Program-made: the position numbers and the translations under genes
From: Blasia pusilla
Lineage: Eukaryota; Marchantiophyta; Marchantiopsida; Blasiales
Length of the DNA: 64,000 nucleotides
Direction of reading: 5' to 3'
Assembly: GCA_050084515.1 (NCBI GenBank)
Contig: CM114272.1
Coordinates: forward strand, 16,368,001-16,432,000
Notes under the pieces: generated by a model
Databases searched by the model: none
What the model was told of the DNA's origin: nothing
Seen by the model: the letters and a program-made list of their open reading frames with translations, nothing else
Shown: piece after piece, positions 1-10,718 of the stretch
Layout: every line of letters begins with the position of its first letter
How positions within the stretch are numbered: the first letter of the stretch is position 1

Positions 1-473
1 CGGCAACTGGCGCCTAATGTCCACCCCACGGCCGAGAATGGAGCTGAATCCGACAATCGCCTGGATTGCAGAAATCCACCTGCGAGAAACTCACCAATTC
101 GACCGCTGCATTTTACAGCATTTCGAGCACCACGCCCCGCCGAGACTGCCCCCACACGCGCTCTGGGAGCAAACATAGTCCACGGAGAATTCACAGGCCC
201 TAGCACTCCGCATCTCTCCATGGTCCTCCGATCTATGCCTCCAATTTTCAGTAGACCATGTGCAAACTTGGAATCTCTCTCTTCCTCTCTCCGTCCCTGC
301 GGAAATTTCAGCAGCCCTAGTTTGAATCTGTCATCCCCTCTGCAACTCTCACTTCCAGTAGCCTAGGGTTAAATCAGGCAACTCTCTTCCTCTAGCTCTT
401 CTCTCTCGCCCTTTCGATCTTGTCTGTCGTCTCCTCCTACTTCCTACTCGGTCAATGATCCGTGGATCGGGAC

Positions 474-589
474 ATGAATAAAAGCCCGTCGGAAGGACGA
501 GGAGGTGAATCCCCGCAACTCGTGATCACGGCATCAATCAACAGCAAAGCAGCTGAAGCGTCCTTGCTACCTATATTCACAGGAGCGAC
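474..589 (+). other. Possible first coding exon of a host gene
   Basis: An ATG at 474 opens a short frame that runs to a consensus-like splice donor (GTGAGC) at 590. The upstream 200 bases are pyrimidine-rich with repeated CTCT tracts, as in many plant 5' leaders, and a short upstream ORF starts at 455. No later exon is recognisable before the repeats begin at about 1,480, so this could be a chance arrangement or a gene broken by repeats. The 38 or so residues resemble nothing I can name. Confidence 0.2.
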
Positions 590-1483
590 GTGAGCTGGTG
601 GACCTGCCACTATCCGGGGCACTGTCGACGCCCATGTCCGGTAATTTCGTAAGTTTTGGCGTGTGAAGGAAGGACTGTGCTGTGCACTGCGTTGTACTTA
701 AGTGGAGTCCGGTTGTTGAAAATTTCACTCGCCACAGAAAACATGTGACAACGTATCACGGCTTGTACTGTGCGCATAATTATTACTACGGTCGTGGTTT
801 TACTCCTCTTCCACTGATAGCCGGATCCCATGGACGGGTGGAGAGGTGTCATTTTCCCATGGACAATGTAACAAAATGAACAAAACAAAAAATTAACTTC
901 ACTAAAACGCTTGATGGAAAAACGGATCGGTTTTTCACGACTACTTTGCTTTCAAGTAGGTCGCTAGGCCATTTTTGGGCCCAAAAGTTTAGGGAAAGTC
1001 GATGACCCTCAATGTCTTAGAGGCATGCCATACATGGGATCCGGCCCTAAGGATCGAACACGACCTCGACTTTGGAGGTTTGCAGTGACTAGACCGTCGC
1101 CTTATTTTGAGGCCCTCTTCTACCTTCCCATCTATACTATAAGTGTAGGACCCATCTTGCGATGCTAACCCCAACTTGCACACCTAATCATTTTGACCAA
1201 CACGAGCTTTCCACATATCCCAACATACCTTAGGTCACTCAGTGGTTGGTTAAGTTATTGGGTCACATGTTTCAGGATAATTGTGGGTAATTTAAAGTTC
1301 CCATCATTTCTAACTCATACATCGCATGAGTATCGACTAGTTCTTCACTTACATCTACCATTTTGTCTCCATGATCTCACATTTTCCATTTTCAATTAAT
1401 AGAAAAATATTCACATGCGAGTACAATTTTAAATTACATGGTTTCACAACCACTTACTTTCAAATTTCACATCATTTCTAGCT
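590..1483. other. Non-coding stretch, nothing recognised
   Basis: Short overlapping ORFs occur on both strands, but none shows a domain, repeat or splice pattern. Composition drifts toward AT-rich after about 1,200. Confidence 0.5.
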
Positions 1484-1765
1484 CATTTGGCAATATAGTT
1501 GGGAAAGCCAACCATTAATAGTCTATACTATTGCCAAAGAATGGTGGTGTAGGTTTGCACGATAATATTGTTGTACAAACATCAACTAGCGGACAAGGTT
1601 TGGAATGAAAGCTTGGCACGATTTTATGTCGGATGTTAGGAAAGGAAGAGAGAGCAATCAGAAAACCCGAAATCCATTTGGCAATATAGTTGGGAAAGCC
1701 AACCATTAATAGTTTATACTATTGCCAAAGAATGGTGGTGTAGGTTTGCACGATAATATTGTTGT
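1484..1765. repeat. Direct repeat, two 91-bp copies
   Basis: Bases 1,484-1,574 and 1,675-1,765 are nearly identical (one clear mismatch, in the AGTCTATAC / AGTTTATAC part), a 191-bp period. No target duplication or coding sequence is visible between them. A recent local tandem duplication is the simplest reading. Confidence 0.85.
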
Positions 1766-2084
1766 TTGCCCCAAACGACAAGTAATCTATTCTATTCATT
1801 TATTTAGTGTATGACATCCTAACGGGGAGGAAGAGAGAAAAGAATATGATTAGAGAATGGATAACATTTAATTTTCAATAGGGGAGTAGTATAGAAAAAA
1901 AAGGAAACTATAATTGTATTAACGAAATCTACTGCTTCATGTTTGTTGCACCACAATATGATTTGTATCATATCATGAGGTTAGAGGCTTCAAAAAAATT
2001 CATGACTAATATTTTAATCTAATTTATTTTAAAAGAAAAAATAACAAACATTTGAGTTTCATGATCATTTTTCACGCAAGAAAG
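1766..2084. other. AT-rich DNA, nothing recognised
   Basis: AT-rich sequence with no ORF of note and no match to other parts of the window. Confidence 0.5.
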
Positions 2085-2338
2085 TGGTCACATCTTAGTT
2101 AGCCAACATGTAGAGTTCTACCGTGTCGAGACAAAGAGGGTCAGTAGGCAATTTGGATGTAACTTTTTCCTAAGGTGTCGTATGAGGTTGATGATAGGTC
2201 CGTTGTGTCAGGAGCGTCATTTCTAACGATTCTCCTTCTTTGCTATTTTTGGCCAAGAGAGTCAAGTGACCCATTGACCAAGTCTATGGTCACCAGATAA
2301 CTTGTGCTTGCACGTTACCATTGGAGAGGCTATTCGTG
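2085..2338 (+). repeat. Truncated Ty3 LTR, 5' part
   Basis: This is the first half of the LTR that starts again at 2,359. Both share the start GGTCACATCTTAGTTAGC or TGTCACATCTTAGTTAGC and then a common run up to the ACCATTGGAGAG region. The first copy breaks off before the TATA and hairpin part. Two LTR starts in tandem suggest unequal recombination or nested insertion. Confidence 0.7.
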
Positions 2339-2358
2339 CGTTGTATGCACACAAAAAC

Positions 2359-2829
2359 TGTCACATCTTAGTTAGCTGACATGAAGAGTTCTAATGTGTT
2401 GACGGCATAGAGGGTCAACAAGCAATTAGGGTGTAACTTTATCTTGAGGTTTTGGATGAAGTTGACGACAGGTCTGTTGCATCGATAGCGTCATTTTTTA
2501 TTATTCACCTTCTTGGTTATTTTTTTCCATGTGAATCGTTGACCAAGTCCATGGTTATCTCATAACATGTGCTCGCACGTTACCATTGGAGAGATTATTT
2601 TTGGGGAAGAGCCTTTTGACTCTTCCTAAGGCTTTAAGAGAGGGAGAGATGGCTTTCCCAAGCCATCTTTCTCATGTTGGGCCTAGCCTTTGGAGCAACT
2701 CTCTTGCTTTGTGTGTAATAGGAACTAGGATATGAGCATCCAGATTCCCTCATGGCGGAGGTTGCATGTGGCTCGATATGATTTGATAGTGGAGTTTGCC
2801 ATATAAGCCATTTTTACTCTGATTTGACA
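2359..2829 (+). repeat. Ty3 LTR of copy D
   Basis: Starts TGTCACATCT and ends TTGACA. The same LTR family is at 9,720-10,203 (+) and 57,715-58,196 (-). All three share an inverted repeat (GAAGAGCC / GGCTCTTC type) and the following AAGCCATCTTTCTCATG block. Length about 471 bp against 484 and 482 for the others. Its clear TATA box has decayed compared with the other two. Confidence 0.75.
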
Positions 2830-2853
2830 TGAGAAAGATTACCTATAGTGGAG

Positions 2854-4168
2854 TTCTTCTGACAATTGGGGAGGAACCACCAAGGCGTGTGGACCGATAA
2901 ACTTAAGAGTCTAGAGGATTTTCAACAGAGATCGGGTAAGAGTCTGAGAGAGGTATTCACGCACATGCAACAACTGATCATTGCCATATATGGAATGATT
3001 GAGGCACAATCAATATAGTATTGGTATGGGATTATGGATTGAGAGCTACGAAGGAGAGTCCGAGATGCGATGTTGCTTCACGCGGTGAGGCCCTCATTGA
3101 AGGTGGTCTTTGGATTGTCTAAGCGGATTCAACTCAAGTTGAGTGAGGAGCAGTTGGTGACAACATGATTTTCCTAGGAGCCAATGGGTCCACGAGTGGC
3201 AATAGCCCGACATATGCCCCAATGTGCACCAATACCACGGGAGCAAACCGATGTGCCTAGAGAGCAAGGCGATTATCTTAAGCCTATGACAAAATGATAT
3301 GTATCAACATATATTGCCCAGCTAGGAAAGGCAATAGCCTACTGGACGTGTGGTGGACCCCATTGCCATAGGAACCATCTAGAACATGGTAGAGGGTTGA
3401 GGAAGCCTTTGATTGCTTATCAGCCACTTAGGATGGTCCCACCATATTTGCAATGTGACAATTGCCATCAATTTGATTACACTAGAGATAGGTGTTTCAA
3501 TCTTCAATGAGAGGCACCTCTAGAGGTAGGCCGAGGATTTGGGGGCAATCATCTTGGTGGAGGTCAAGGAGGTTTGGGTTGTGGTGGTAGAGGTCCATCA
3601 CCTAATAGAGGAAATGGAGCGCGTGCATTGGAGGCGACACTTCTCTTACGTAAATTGGAGCAAAGAATTACGGCCATAATGATGACATAAACAAGGATGG
3701 GGCCAAACCCGAGAGCATCTACTTCACATGGCACCTCTACTTCTTATCACCATTCGTGAGAGGATTTCTCTGGCATGGGGTTTCTACGTAGTAGAGCTCA
3801 AGTAGAAGTTGTTGCGGTGGTGACTCGGGGTGCTGCAAGAGTGACCAAGACATAGAGAGGTGGGGTTGAGATCGACCCATACAAGGAAACCCATGGGCAA
3901 TTGGTCAGGATTTCCCATTTTTTTGCGTTGTGGAAGGCACTAAATACACCATCGATGATGCCTACACAACCAATAGTGCCCATAGATGAGGTAGGTGCAT
4001 CGACGTTACGAGGAGTTGGAGAGACGACTTTTATGTCCGCTCGGGTGGATCCAATGTCAACCACGTTGTTGAAGATGGCTACTAGGGTGAGCCACGTGCC
4101 ATTATTTTCCACCATGGAATTGGCGACGAAGGGAGTTAGATCCGCGGAGGTGTTTCGGTTGGCATAAA
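2854..4168 (+). pseudogene. Ty3 gag pseudogene (copy D)
   Basis: Gag, the structural protein that packages element RNA, is recognisable by alignment with the gag of copies A and B: the capsid segment around 2,900-3,150 with SLREVFTHM-type sequence, then two zinc knuckles near 3,345-3,500 (CWTCGGPHC and CDNCHQFDYTRDRC; C-x2-C-x4-x-x4-C layout, the second lacking its histidine), then a glycine-rich tail. The frame holds many stops: TGA at the EFF-stop-QLG site that copy B shares, and several TAG or TGA later. The tail to 4,168 corresponds to the region linking gag and protease in copy B. N-terminal gag is missing. Confidence 0.75.
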
Positions 4169-4169
4169 A

Positions 4170-5525
4170 TTGGTAAAATGATCATATATATACATTTCAC
4201 TCTTATTAGTACTAGAGAGAGTTTATATAAGTATTGTTCGAGTGATTAGCTTAGGAAAATAAATTATGATGTTTAAAGCTTTTAATTATGCCCCATTTGT
4301 GTGGGCCAAACTCTATGAAAAGAGTTCATGAGAAACATAAAAGTCAAGTAGTGGGTTGGTATATTAATGAAAATAAAGTTAAAGTAGTCATGGTTGATAA
4401 AGAAGTCAAGGCTATGGTAGTTGGGATAGTTAGGGAGATATGGAGTGGTTTTATAATGATCTTTTAGAAAGAGAGAAAATTTAATCTACTTGTGTCCAAA
4501 GGGGATTGGCTAAGCTTTGAGAGAAAGTCATGTGGCACAAGATAAGATTGGCCTTATTTTGTACTCATATCGATCCCTTATAAGTACATAAAGAGAAGGG
4601 ACCTTCAAGGGTTCACTACCTTAGACTTCATTTCTCGAGTTCCCCTTGTCACTCTTGAATGGATGATATTGGACTTGATCTTCGAATGAGAGTGGATTAC
4701 TCTTCTTGGGAGAATGACTTGGCCATAATCTATTCTTAAGAATAGAATTAACTATTTTGGATAAACTTGTTATTTTAGAAGAGTTTCCTCTATTATTCTT
4801 ATGATAATGGATGGATTTGGACTTGGTACTATTCCATGAGAATGGATTATCCCTCTTGGGAGAACAACTAGGCCATAATCCATTTTTTAGGAGTCCTGGA
4901 TTAATGAGTATAAATGATTTTGGGAAATTGGTCTTCCGTGAATTCGAGGGAATATCTTTACTGACCACTCGAGACCTATATTTGTGTAGGGGAAGATAGG
5001 AGGATAGAGTATGTCCATCAATCATGGATAAGGATAGTGAGCAAGTGGTACTCGACTTCGCTTTTCTTAACTCGTATCACGTTAAGGTCCACTTTGTAGA
5101 TAAATATTGGTTCACTCGTTATGTAATCTATCACTTTGGAGAGACATTCATAAACCAAGTTATGCAATCACCAACTCCGATGATACTTCTTATTGTCACC
5201 TACGGAAGAACTTAGAATATTACTTTATAAAAATAAGCCTCCTCGAGTACGGTTCAATACTAGTTTTGTTATTTCCCTTATGTATAAGCGCAAAGTAGTT
5301 TACAAAAACTTCATAGTTAGGAATTGTCGAGGTTAGGTGTTATGAAGAAGTGATCTCCTTGCCATTTGTGATTCCTATCATAAGAGAATGGAGAGTGTAT
5401 GTAATGATTCTATACTTAATAAGATTTATTTTTTTGAGAATTCATCTTGTATCAATGACTACCGCAAGTACAAGATCCGTCCTTACTCAAAGAAAAGTTC
5501 TCAACACAACAAGGTAGTGTCAGCG
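4170..5525 (+). mobile_element. Insertion of unknown class within copy D
   Basis: Copy B reads continuously from AEVFQLA into RGEVIASCSEVVEEVV. In copy D those two blocks are separated by this 1.35-kb stretch, so it is an insertion. Its 3' third (5,060-5,515) recurs at 49,245-49,720. No coding domain, terminal inverted repeat or LTR is clear. A simple tandem pattern of GGAGAATG-type words with TTGGGAGAA occurs at 4,690-4,880. It could be a non-autonomous element or the tail of a decayed autonomous one. Confidence 0.5.
5060..5515 (+). repeat. Dispersed repeat R1, copy 1
   Basis: Shares extended similarity in the same orientation with 49,245-49,720, including the words GGTTCACTCG/GGTCTACTCG, ACTCCGATGATACTTCTTATTGTCAC-like and TCCACCCTTACTCAAAGAAAA-like segments, up to a common end near CAACACAAC/ACGACAAC. 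Divergence is substantial (roughly a quarter of sites by eye). Translations keep a few matching stretches (TRYVIYH, LLIVTYGRT), so it may have been coding, but no family is recognised. Confidence 0.65.
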
Positions 5526-6036
5526 TGGAGAGGTGACTTCCTCTTGTTCAAAGGTGGTTATTGAGAAGTTGATGGTCTTGCCACTGAAACACGTGCTCGT
5601 GACTTATCCTACTCAATCATGGCACGCTACGATGACGAAGATAGTAGATATGCCAACTAGGTCAACAATAGAGTGAGTCATGGTGACACCAAGTGTAGTC
5701 TTGTTGTAAAATCGAGTTGGAGTGTTTTTCTTGGTTAGTCCCAGAGATACAGTGTATCATCCGTAGTGCGTCTTACTTGATTCGAGATCCTATCCCTCGA
5801 TGTTAGGCAAGGCGGTGTGTTTGGCACTCGAGGTGATTATTTATGAGGTGGTGGACGTGCCCTTTGAGCATGTGCTCGGGATATCCCCCATTGAGTCATG
5901 GCAGGCTACGGCGGTAAAGCTGGCAGATATGTATGTGCACGATAAAGCTACTAGGAAGGGATTAAAGAAGGAAGAGGAGAAGCTTGGCTTTCCTCTGAAA
6001 AGTAAACAAATTGAGGATTGGAGTTGTGTAAAGTAG
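5526..6036 (+). pseudogene. Ty3 protease-region remnant (copy D), partly duplicated
   Basis: Two successive blocks read like the segment that in copy B is VVEEVVDLPLEHVLRTSPRE followed by SWHAAAMKLVDMRA: once at about 5,540-5,680 and again at 5,830-5,960. Between them lies a decayed aspartic protease motif (LLDSRSYPSMLGKA, near 5,777-5,825) where Ty3 proteases have DSGA; copy A has DSGAQP. The glycine-alanine pair is lost, so no active protease could result. The repeated block implies a tandem duplication or recombination joint. Processing of gag-pol was the ancestral job. Confidence 0.65.
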
Positions 6037-6059
6037 GGAGGATTTTTTTTAATTCCCAA

Positions 6060-7825
6060 AAAAAGGTAGGGATGGATTGGGGTAAAAAAATTTCATAATT
6101 CAATTAAGAAAATATTTACACTATGTTTAAGAAACTGTTGTGTGAATAAACATTTCTACCAACATCAATCGGTTATCAAGCACACAAGTCTAACATCCAT
6201 CTAATTGTGAATCCTAACATATCTACACATCAACGATTGGACAACCCCAATATAAAAATGTGACATTGATGAATTTGGAAATTAGCTATGCTTCATCCAA
6301 ATATCCATTCAATAATAACTACGGTAATATTAAGAGAAAGTCTTTAATAAACTCTCAATGTCTAATCTGCGATCAATCGTAATCCACTCTTCAAGAGAGA
6401 ATCTAGGCTAAATACATGCAAATTGCAATGTATCATTGATCCCTACACATGTTTGATCCAAAAAATATGAGCTCTAAATGAGCTTCATCCAAGGTATACC
6501 CCCCTAGGCACCGACCTACAATACTACAAACACAAGTAACCTCCTCCTAGTAGGTCATTAATGACATGGAGTACAAACGATACTAACTCCATAACCACTA
6601 CACGTGTGGTCCTCTCATAAGATCAACTACCACTCAACTACCAACTAACCCTCGACCTTATAGACCCAAGTGGTTCTAGAAAAAAGATAAGAGGACCAAC
6701 CTCTCCAAGGTTGCCACTTCTCATAAAGGGAAGGATGACTTACACTTGTAGATCATCCCCTAAGGAGCAAGTCACGTGTGACCTCTAAAAACAGGGAAGT
6801 ACAAGGCCCCTCTACGGCCTCGATACTATCTTGTCCCACGTCCCATCTACCAGGACAAAACTGATGAAAGAAAGGAGGCATGTTTATTTTTCCAAAACAA
6901 GAAAGGTTAAGAGGCTCAAGGAGGAAGAGGGGAAGAATCTTCCTCTTTAAAAATAAAGATAGAGAGACCAAAAATTATAGTAGGATAAAGTGGGGAGGAA
7001 ATTTCTTTCTTTAAAATAAGAAATTGGAAGAGGTGGGCTTTAATTTACACATTAAGAAAGAAAAGGTTAAGATGGGGGTTAAAGGAAGGAGACAAATTCA
7101 TCTTCCAAAATATGGAAGGTGATGGGAGGTGAGGGATGTTTAAATAATGGGGTTTTTGTTTTCTAAAGGAAGGAGGTAGCAGCATGATATTTTTCGAATG
7201 AAAAAAAAAAGCATAGAAAAAATAGAGGGAAGCAGAGTTTAAAATGAGGAGAAGGGATGCATAAAGGATGAGAAGGTTGCTTGAGGTTTTTTCAACACTG
7301 GGCCTATTATGGCTATTATCAGAGGATAATTTATTAAAAAAAAGTGTAAATCATGAATCCTACTACCTCGGGAGGTATTATGTTGTGGTTGCAATACACC
7401 CCAAATAAGGGATTAGTCATCTTAAAATTTTAATTATTTTTTAATATAATTATATTGAAAATAAGACCCCATGAATGACCCCCTTTGACTTTCAAAAGAA
7501 AATCTTTCTCATCATTTGAAAGGAAAAAATGTCTCGTTATTCTCTTCTCCCTCCTCCACATACTTAATCTAGCATTTTAAAGTACTAGTGTGCAATTCGT
7601 GTCATGCACATGATCAATCATCGTCATGAACAAAATAAATAAATAAATTTGTTGCCCGTGTTACGGAAATATTTTCTTATTGTCCTACTATAATGTGCTA
7701 ATCAAAGAGGTTTTGCAAATCTCGAAGCTACCCTTCCATAAAAATATATATTTCCCAAATAAAATAAAATAAAATATTATCTCCCCACCCAACCAAAAAA
7801 AATCAAGTTTTTTGAAATAAAATAT
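6060..7825. other. AT-rich intergenic DNA
   Basis: No protein domain, RNA gene or repeat shared with the rest of the window was seen. The stretch has purine-rich (AAGGAGGAAGAGG-like) and A-rich segments, especially 6,880-7,280. Confidence 0.5.
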
Positions 7826-7829
7826 GTTG

Positions 7830-8416
7830 GAAGAAATTAGACAATCACTCTAACAAATCACACATTATGTATGCTTCACTTCTCGTGCACAATCTACCTC
7901 CACGATCAAACACTCTCAACTTATTCATTGAAATTTTCATAGATTACACATCGTGAGCTCTCCAAGACTCACTCTCAAGCTTAAAGCCGCACACGCGGAA
8001 TAACATTGAACCCTAACATGGCTTGAATCAAATAATCACAAAACTAATTTGTGTATTGTACCACAAAGGCAAACCCCCTCAAGGCTACTAATTGGGGCGA
8101 TCATAGACTACAAGAAACCTTTCCTTTTGGTTATAGAAAACTACTAAAAAAGCATGACTGATGGAATACGAATCTCACACTCACATACCATCATAGAGAA
8201 ATAAATTTTGCAATGAAAGAATGAGTTGGGGTTGGTTCCTTTCTCAATTATATAGTATATATAAAAAATCCTACCATAGTCATAAGTAATATGAATTGTA
8301 GTTAACTAACCTTAGTTAAGATAATCGTGTTTAACTAACTAACCAAGATTACGCTTTCCTACTTCGTACGAGTATCAAATGTAATAGTTCGTGTGTACGA
8401 TGAGCTCGACTATAAC
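7830..8416 (-). repeat. Probable Ty1/copia 3' LTR
   Basis: Immediately downstream (minus strand) of the copia pol end there is a purine tract (GGGGAGTTTTGAAGATTGAG) of the kind used to prime plus-strand synthesis, then about 590 bp containing a TATATATA-type box near 8,255-8,275, ending with CTTCCAACA (TGTTGGAAG on the plus strand at about 7,830). The LTR start is not sharply defined and no second LTR copy is present in the window. Confidence 0.5.
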
Positions 8417-9719
8417 TCAATCTTCAAAACTCCCCTTCAAACTCATGTCGGCATCTCTAACATCTAGTTCATTTCTAAACATCTCAAACTTATCTCTACA
8501 CAATGCTTTTGTAAGGATATCAACAATTTGTTGATTTATACATATATAGAGAAGATCAAATTCTCTTGCAAGAACTTTTTTTTTCATAAAATGGTAGTGC
8601 ACCTCTACATGCTTTGTTCAAGCATAAAACACACGCTTATTAAAAAGCTTAATGTTCCTTATATTGTTTGCATACATCATACGAGGTCTTGAGTTACTAT
8701 CACCAATCTCAACAAATAATTGATGAAGCCTCAACGCCTCACATGGTACATTGATTGATCCTATGTTGAAGATAAAGCAACTATAGGTTGCTTCTTTGAA
8801 GCCCAACTTATAATTATGCTCCCCAAGATGAAGGAATAACCAAATATAAAGTATTTGTTGGACACACTTCCACATAATTCTCCTCACAATATCAAGATGA
8901 AGTTTTTTAGGTGCTTATATGAACTGGCTCACTAAGCCAATTGAATAGCTTAATCCTCGCCTTATTGTAGTTACAGAGATCAAAATTCTAACCATGCACT
9001 TGTAAATATTAGAATCTTCAAGCATCTCTCCTTCATCCACTCCTACTTCACACTTTGGTCCAACGACGTAGAGATTGGCTTAAAAAATGTCATCAAGGTT
9101 GCATATGGATAAAGTCCATGTCCGTGGACTTACGTTCATCCTATAGAAGAACTTGTTCATGTAGGTCTCATCTCCCTCCTCTTTCTCATCCCCCCACCTC
9201 CCACTTTCCTTTGTGATCCGCACTTTCTCATTTCTTCCTCCTTCCCTCTGATTGCCACGCCCAACCTTGCCTTCCATCATGAATTATTAAGTATGGGCCC
9301 CATCCTTTGTAATCCATATCTATAAACATATCCAAAATTTTCTATCCATATCCGTCCAAGGGATGGACTTGTCTATTTTTTTGCAACCATGGTCATTATA
9401 TAATATTTTAAGGGCATGTGAAGAGCACATTGTTATTGTAATAACCATATGCTCTCTCCAACACTAATAAACTCAACACCAAGGAAATATTGGAGTTCTC
9501 CTAAGTTCTTCATATCAATTTTTTAGTGTAGCTTTAGCTTGACTTGTTGTATTAGATCCTCTGTACTTCCGATAATCAAAAGGTCATCAACATACAATAT
9601 AATGATAACCGTATGGCCTTGTCCACTCAAGACAAATAACAAGGAATCATAATTATATACTCTAAAGCCAAGCTTTCGTATGACATATGTAATCTTGCTA
9701 TACCAAACTCTTGGAGCTT
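8417..9719 (-). pseudogene. Ty1/copia pol remnant (RT to RNase H)
   Basis: Reading the minus strand from 9,719: a reverse transcriptase segment with the intact catalytic YVDDLLI motif (about 9,580-9,600) and LGELQYFLGVE, a gap, then the RNase H end with CEALRLHQLF, the KHVEVHYHFMKKKVL block (about 8,570-8,620), NQQIVDILTKAL and a final DMSLKGSFED. This is the standard copia C-terminus (VHYHF and DILTKAL are signature blocks). Several stops and frame changes break it, among them TGA at 8,621 just before the TKHVEVHYHF block. The 5' part of pol and gag are absent: an LTR of another family starts at 9,720, exactly where readable RT ends. Confidence 0.85.
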
Positions 9720-10203
9720 TGTCACATCTAAGTAGCCGATAGATCGAGATCTATTGTGGATAGGGCATAGGAGCCAACAGACTATCTTGAGTGTAACTTT
9801 GTCCCGAGGTGTCGGATGAGGTTGAAGATAGGTCTGTTGTGTCTGGAACGTCATTTATGATAACCTTCCTGTTGAGGTCTTTCACAACTAGGTGACTTGT
9901 TTAGCAAGTCATCCACCCTTGGTAACCTATGCGCGCACGTTACCAAGAGAATAGCTATTTTAAGGGGAAGAGCTAAAAGGCTCTTCCCAACCCTATATAA
10001 GGGAGGAAGATGGTTTTCCCAAGCCATCTTTCTCATGCTGGGTCGTTGGAGTGCCATTCTTGCTCGTGTGTGTGAGTTGGAACTAGGTGCTAGCATCTGG
10101 ATTCCTTGATAGTATAGGATGGACGAGGCTCAATATGCCAATGTAGATTGAGGACTGGAGTTTTAGGCCGGGTGTGTCATTTTTACTACTCTTTATTTTT
10201 ACA
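9720..10203 (+). repeat. Ty3 LTR (same family as copies B and D)
   Basis: Starts TGTCACATCTAAGTAGCC and ends in TTTTTACA, 484 bp. Strong similarity to the reverse complement of 57,715-58,196. Contains an inverted repeat (GGAAGAGC / GCTCTTCC) directly before a TATA box (CCCTATATAAGG, about 9,990-10,002), then the AGCCATCTTTCTCATG block. The copia pol remnant is cut exactly at its 5' edge, so this LTR inserted later. No second LTR is found nearby. Confidence 0.85.
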
Positions 10204-10345
10204 TGAGAAAGATATTTAAGGAGCTAGTGGGAATTTGTTGTTTGTAGGTAGGCAAGCGATTTGCCTCGGTTGGGAGCCCTTGGAGACGCATGTGTTGCGG
10301 GCGTTGGTCATTTTTTTTTTCGGAAGGCCGTGGGCAGAGGTGCGG
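10204..10345 (+). mobile_element. Ty3 leader fragment after the LTR
   Basis: Continues the alignment with the reverse complement of copy B (57,590-57,714): GTAGGCAAGCGA.TTGCCTCGG, GTTGCGGGCGTTGGTC and GGCCGTGGGCAGA occur in the same order. Similarity stops at the GA-rich microsatellite, so only the first 140 bp of the leader remain. Confidence 0.7.
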
Positions 10346-10349
10346 TAAG

Positions 10350-10432
10350 AGGAGAGGAAGAGAGGAAGAGAGGAAGAGAGGAGAGAGGAGAGAGGAGAGA
10401 GGAAAAGAGGAGAGAGGAGAGAGGAAACTACC
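10350..10432. repeat. GA-rich microsatellite
   Basis: Imperfect GAGAGGA / GGAAGAGA tandem units, about 80 bp, ending at GAGAGGAAAC. Lies between the Ty3 leader fragment and the left side of the two-gene element. Confidence 0.9.
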
Positions 10433-10569
10433 TTCAACCAAAAGAGATACTTTTTTTTAAGAGAGTTTCTTGTGATTTGAAGAGAGGAACTTTTTGTGTG
10501 AATTTTTTCGCACTTTTCTGCTCAGTTCTTAAGCACTCCCACAGTTTTTTTTTCCTCTTCCACATTTTG

Positions 10570-10596
10570 GCAACCCCTCTGAGTCCGACGAGTTGC
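10570..10596. repeat. Palindrome copy, left side of two-gene element
   Basis: Degenerate copy of the 27-bp palindrome: left arm GCAACCCCTCTGA, right arm TCCGACGAGTTGC. Located about 120 bp beyond the 3' end of the transposase reading frame, the counterpart of the copies in the 3' flank of the other gene. Confidence 0.7.
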
Positions 10597-10718
10597 AAAT
10601 CGCACAAAATTTAGAAAACTGAAAAATAAGTGGAATCATAAGTGTGGAACCAATCATTTTTTCCATCCAAGGTCTGGAAAAAATCTATCATTTGCCCTCG
10701 GCTGAATAGAGTTCAAGC

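Larger units (their letters stand above)
2085..6036 (+). mobile_element. Ty3 retrotransposon copy D, decayed
   Basis: A plus-strand Ty3 remnant: LTR sequence (2,085-2,829), a gag pseudogene (2,854-4,168), an insertion (4,170-5,525) and protease-region remnants (5,526-6,036). Gag and protease match copy B (minus strand, 50,590-58,196) block by block at the protein level. The LTR end is followed almost directly by mid-gag, so leader and gag N-terminus are deleted. Nothing downstream of protease (methyltransferase-like domain, RT, integrase) remains. Confidence 0.8.
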
